A DNA stretch of 8,418 bases. Origin: Acidobacteriota bacterium. Lineage in GTDB: Bacteria > Acidobacteriota > Aminicenantia > UBA2199. A program made the translations under genes and the position numbers. Of this stretch, positions 7,900 through 8,418 are shown one piece after another (position 1 is the first letter of the stretch; each line of letters opens with the position of its first letter). Location: NCBI GenBank assembly GCA_028749105.1, contig JAQUQF010000065.1, positions 1-8,418 of the forward strand, given 5' to 3'. The notes under the pieces were generated by a model. It was given only the letters and a program-made list of their open reading frames with translations. It was not told the DNA's origin and searched no databases.

Positions 7900-8418
7900 A
7901 TGAACGATCAGCAGAATTCGATCGACAAGCTGCTCCATGACATGCGCGAAAGGGCCAAGGAGCTGAACTGCCTCTACCAGGTCGAGGAGCTGCTGACCAA
8001 GACCCACCTGCCTCTGAGTGAGATCTTCGCCCAGCTGATCCAGACCATCCCCTCCGGCTACCAGTTCCCCGAGATCTGCCAGGTCAGGATCGTTTTTGAC
8101 GATCAGACCTACAAGAGCCCCAACTACCAACCCTCGCCCCGCGCCCAGAGCGCCGAAATCAAGGTGGAGGACAAGGTCATCGGCACCATTGAGGTCTCCT
8201 ATTCCAGCGAAGTGTCGCAGACCGAGAACAGCTATTTCCTCAAGGACGAACACAAACTGCTCAACACCATCGCCGAGCGCATCGGCCGGACAATCCTGCA
8301 CCTGAAGCTGGAGCAGGTATCGCGCGAATGGGAAACCGCGCAGAAAGATCTCAGCGACAAGAACAAGACGGAATGGATGGTGATCGTCGACCTGCTGCGC
8401 CGCACCGACCAGAACCTG
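7900..8418 (+). CDS. GAF-like sensor protein, N-terminal part (runs off the right end)
   Basis: An open frame of 173 codons from an ATG at 7900, with GGGAGGGG at 7889-7896, continues past the window edge. Seen: an N-terminal helix ending in ERAKELNCLYQVEELL (17-32), a motif that commonly introduces GAF or PAS sensor modules; a GAF-like region at about 35-135, with SGYQFPEICQVRI (52-64), IKVEDKVIGTIEV (87-99) and the typical closing helix FLKDEHKLLNTIAERIG (113-129); then a charged helix (135-157) and WMVIVDLLRRTDQNL at the edge. There is no signal peptide or membrane segment, so it is probably cytoplasmic. What follows decides its class: a histidine kinase is one option, a PEP-synthase-like phosphotransferase with an N-terminal sensor another; I lean slightly to the latter from resemblance of the last visible segment, but cannot show it. 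No promoter fits between the terminator and the start. Confidence 0.75.
   Translation, partial: MNDQQNSIDKLLHDMRERAKELNCLYQVEELLTKTHLPLSEIFAQLIQTIPSGYQFPEICQVRIVFDDQTYKSPNYQPSPRAQSAEIKVEDKVIGTIEVSYSSEVSQTENSYFLKDEHKLLNTIAERIGRTILHLKLEQVSREWETAQKDLSDKNKTEWMVIVDLLRRTDQNL

Overview
The window comes from a bacterium with moderately high GC and strongly C/G-ending codons in its housekeeping genes. Nothing in it fixes the taxonomy. An anaerobic lineage of the Acidobacteriota/Aminicenantota or deltaproteobacterial type is my guess, from the mix of a bacterial chalcone-isomerase-like protein, ClpB, a hexameric glutamate dehydrogenase and a GAF-like regulator. There are seven protein genes, two of them cut by the window ends. 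I see no tRNA, rRNA, CRISPR array, transposase or attachment site.

Layout. (1) Positions 1-938, minus strand: an exported chalcone-isomerase-like protein followed after 19 bases by a single-pass membrane protein that runs off the left end. A near-consensus sigma-70 promoter (TTGACA, 17 bases, TATGAT) lies at 964-992. (2) Positions 1059-3623, plus strand: complete clpB, divergent from (1). (3) Positions 3647-6372, minus strand: a compact, overlapping three-gene operon of YtrA-type GntR regulator, ABC ATPase and ABC-2 permease. It is lower in GC than its flanks and convergent with clpB. (4) Positions 6550-7836, plus strand: glutamate dehydrogenase with its own promoter, ending in a textbook intrinsic terminator. 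(5) Positions 7900-8418, plus strand: the start of a GAF-like sensor protein whose Shine-Dalgarno sequence directly abuts that terminator.

How the parts work together. ClpB (protein disaggregation) and glutamate dehydrogenase (ammonia/2-oxoglutarate exchange with glutamate) are housekeeping genes. The accessory unit is the GntR-ABC operon. The regulator probably represses its own promoter through a palindrome covering the -10 box and reaching the start codon. All three genes overlap or abut, so stoichiometric production is likely. The permease is an internal tandem duplication, a fused pseudodimer with one predicted ATPase-docking loop per half, so the likely complex is one permease with two ATPases. 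Its substrate cannot be read from the sequence. The main points for a second look are this transporter, the near-leaderless regulator transcript, and the terminator/Shine-Dalgarno junction after glutamate dehydrogenase. I did not find a convincing wholly new system.
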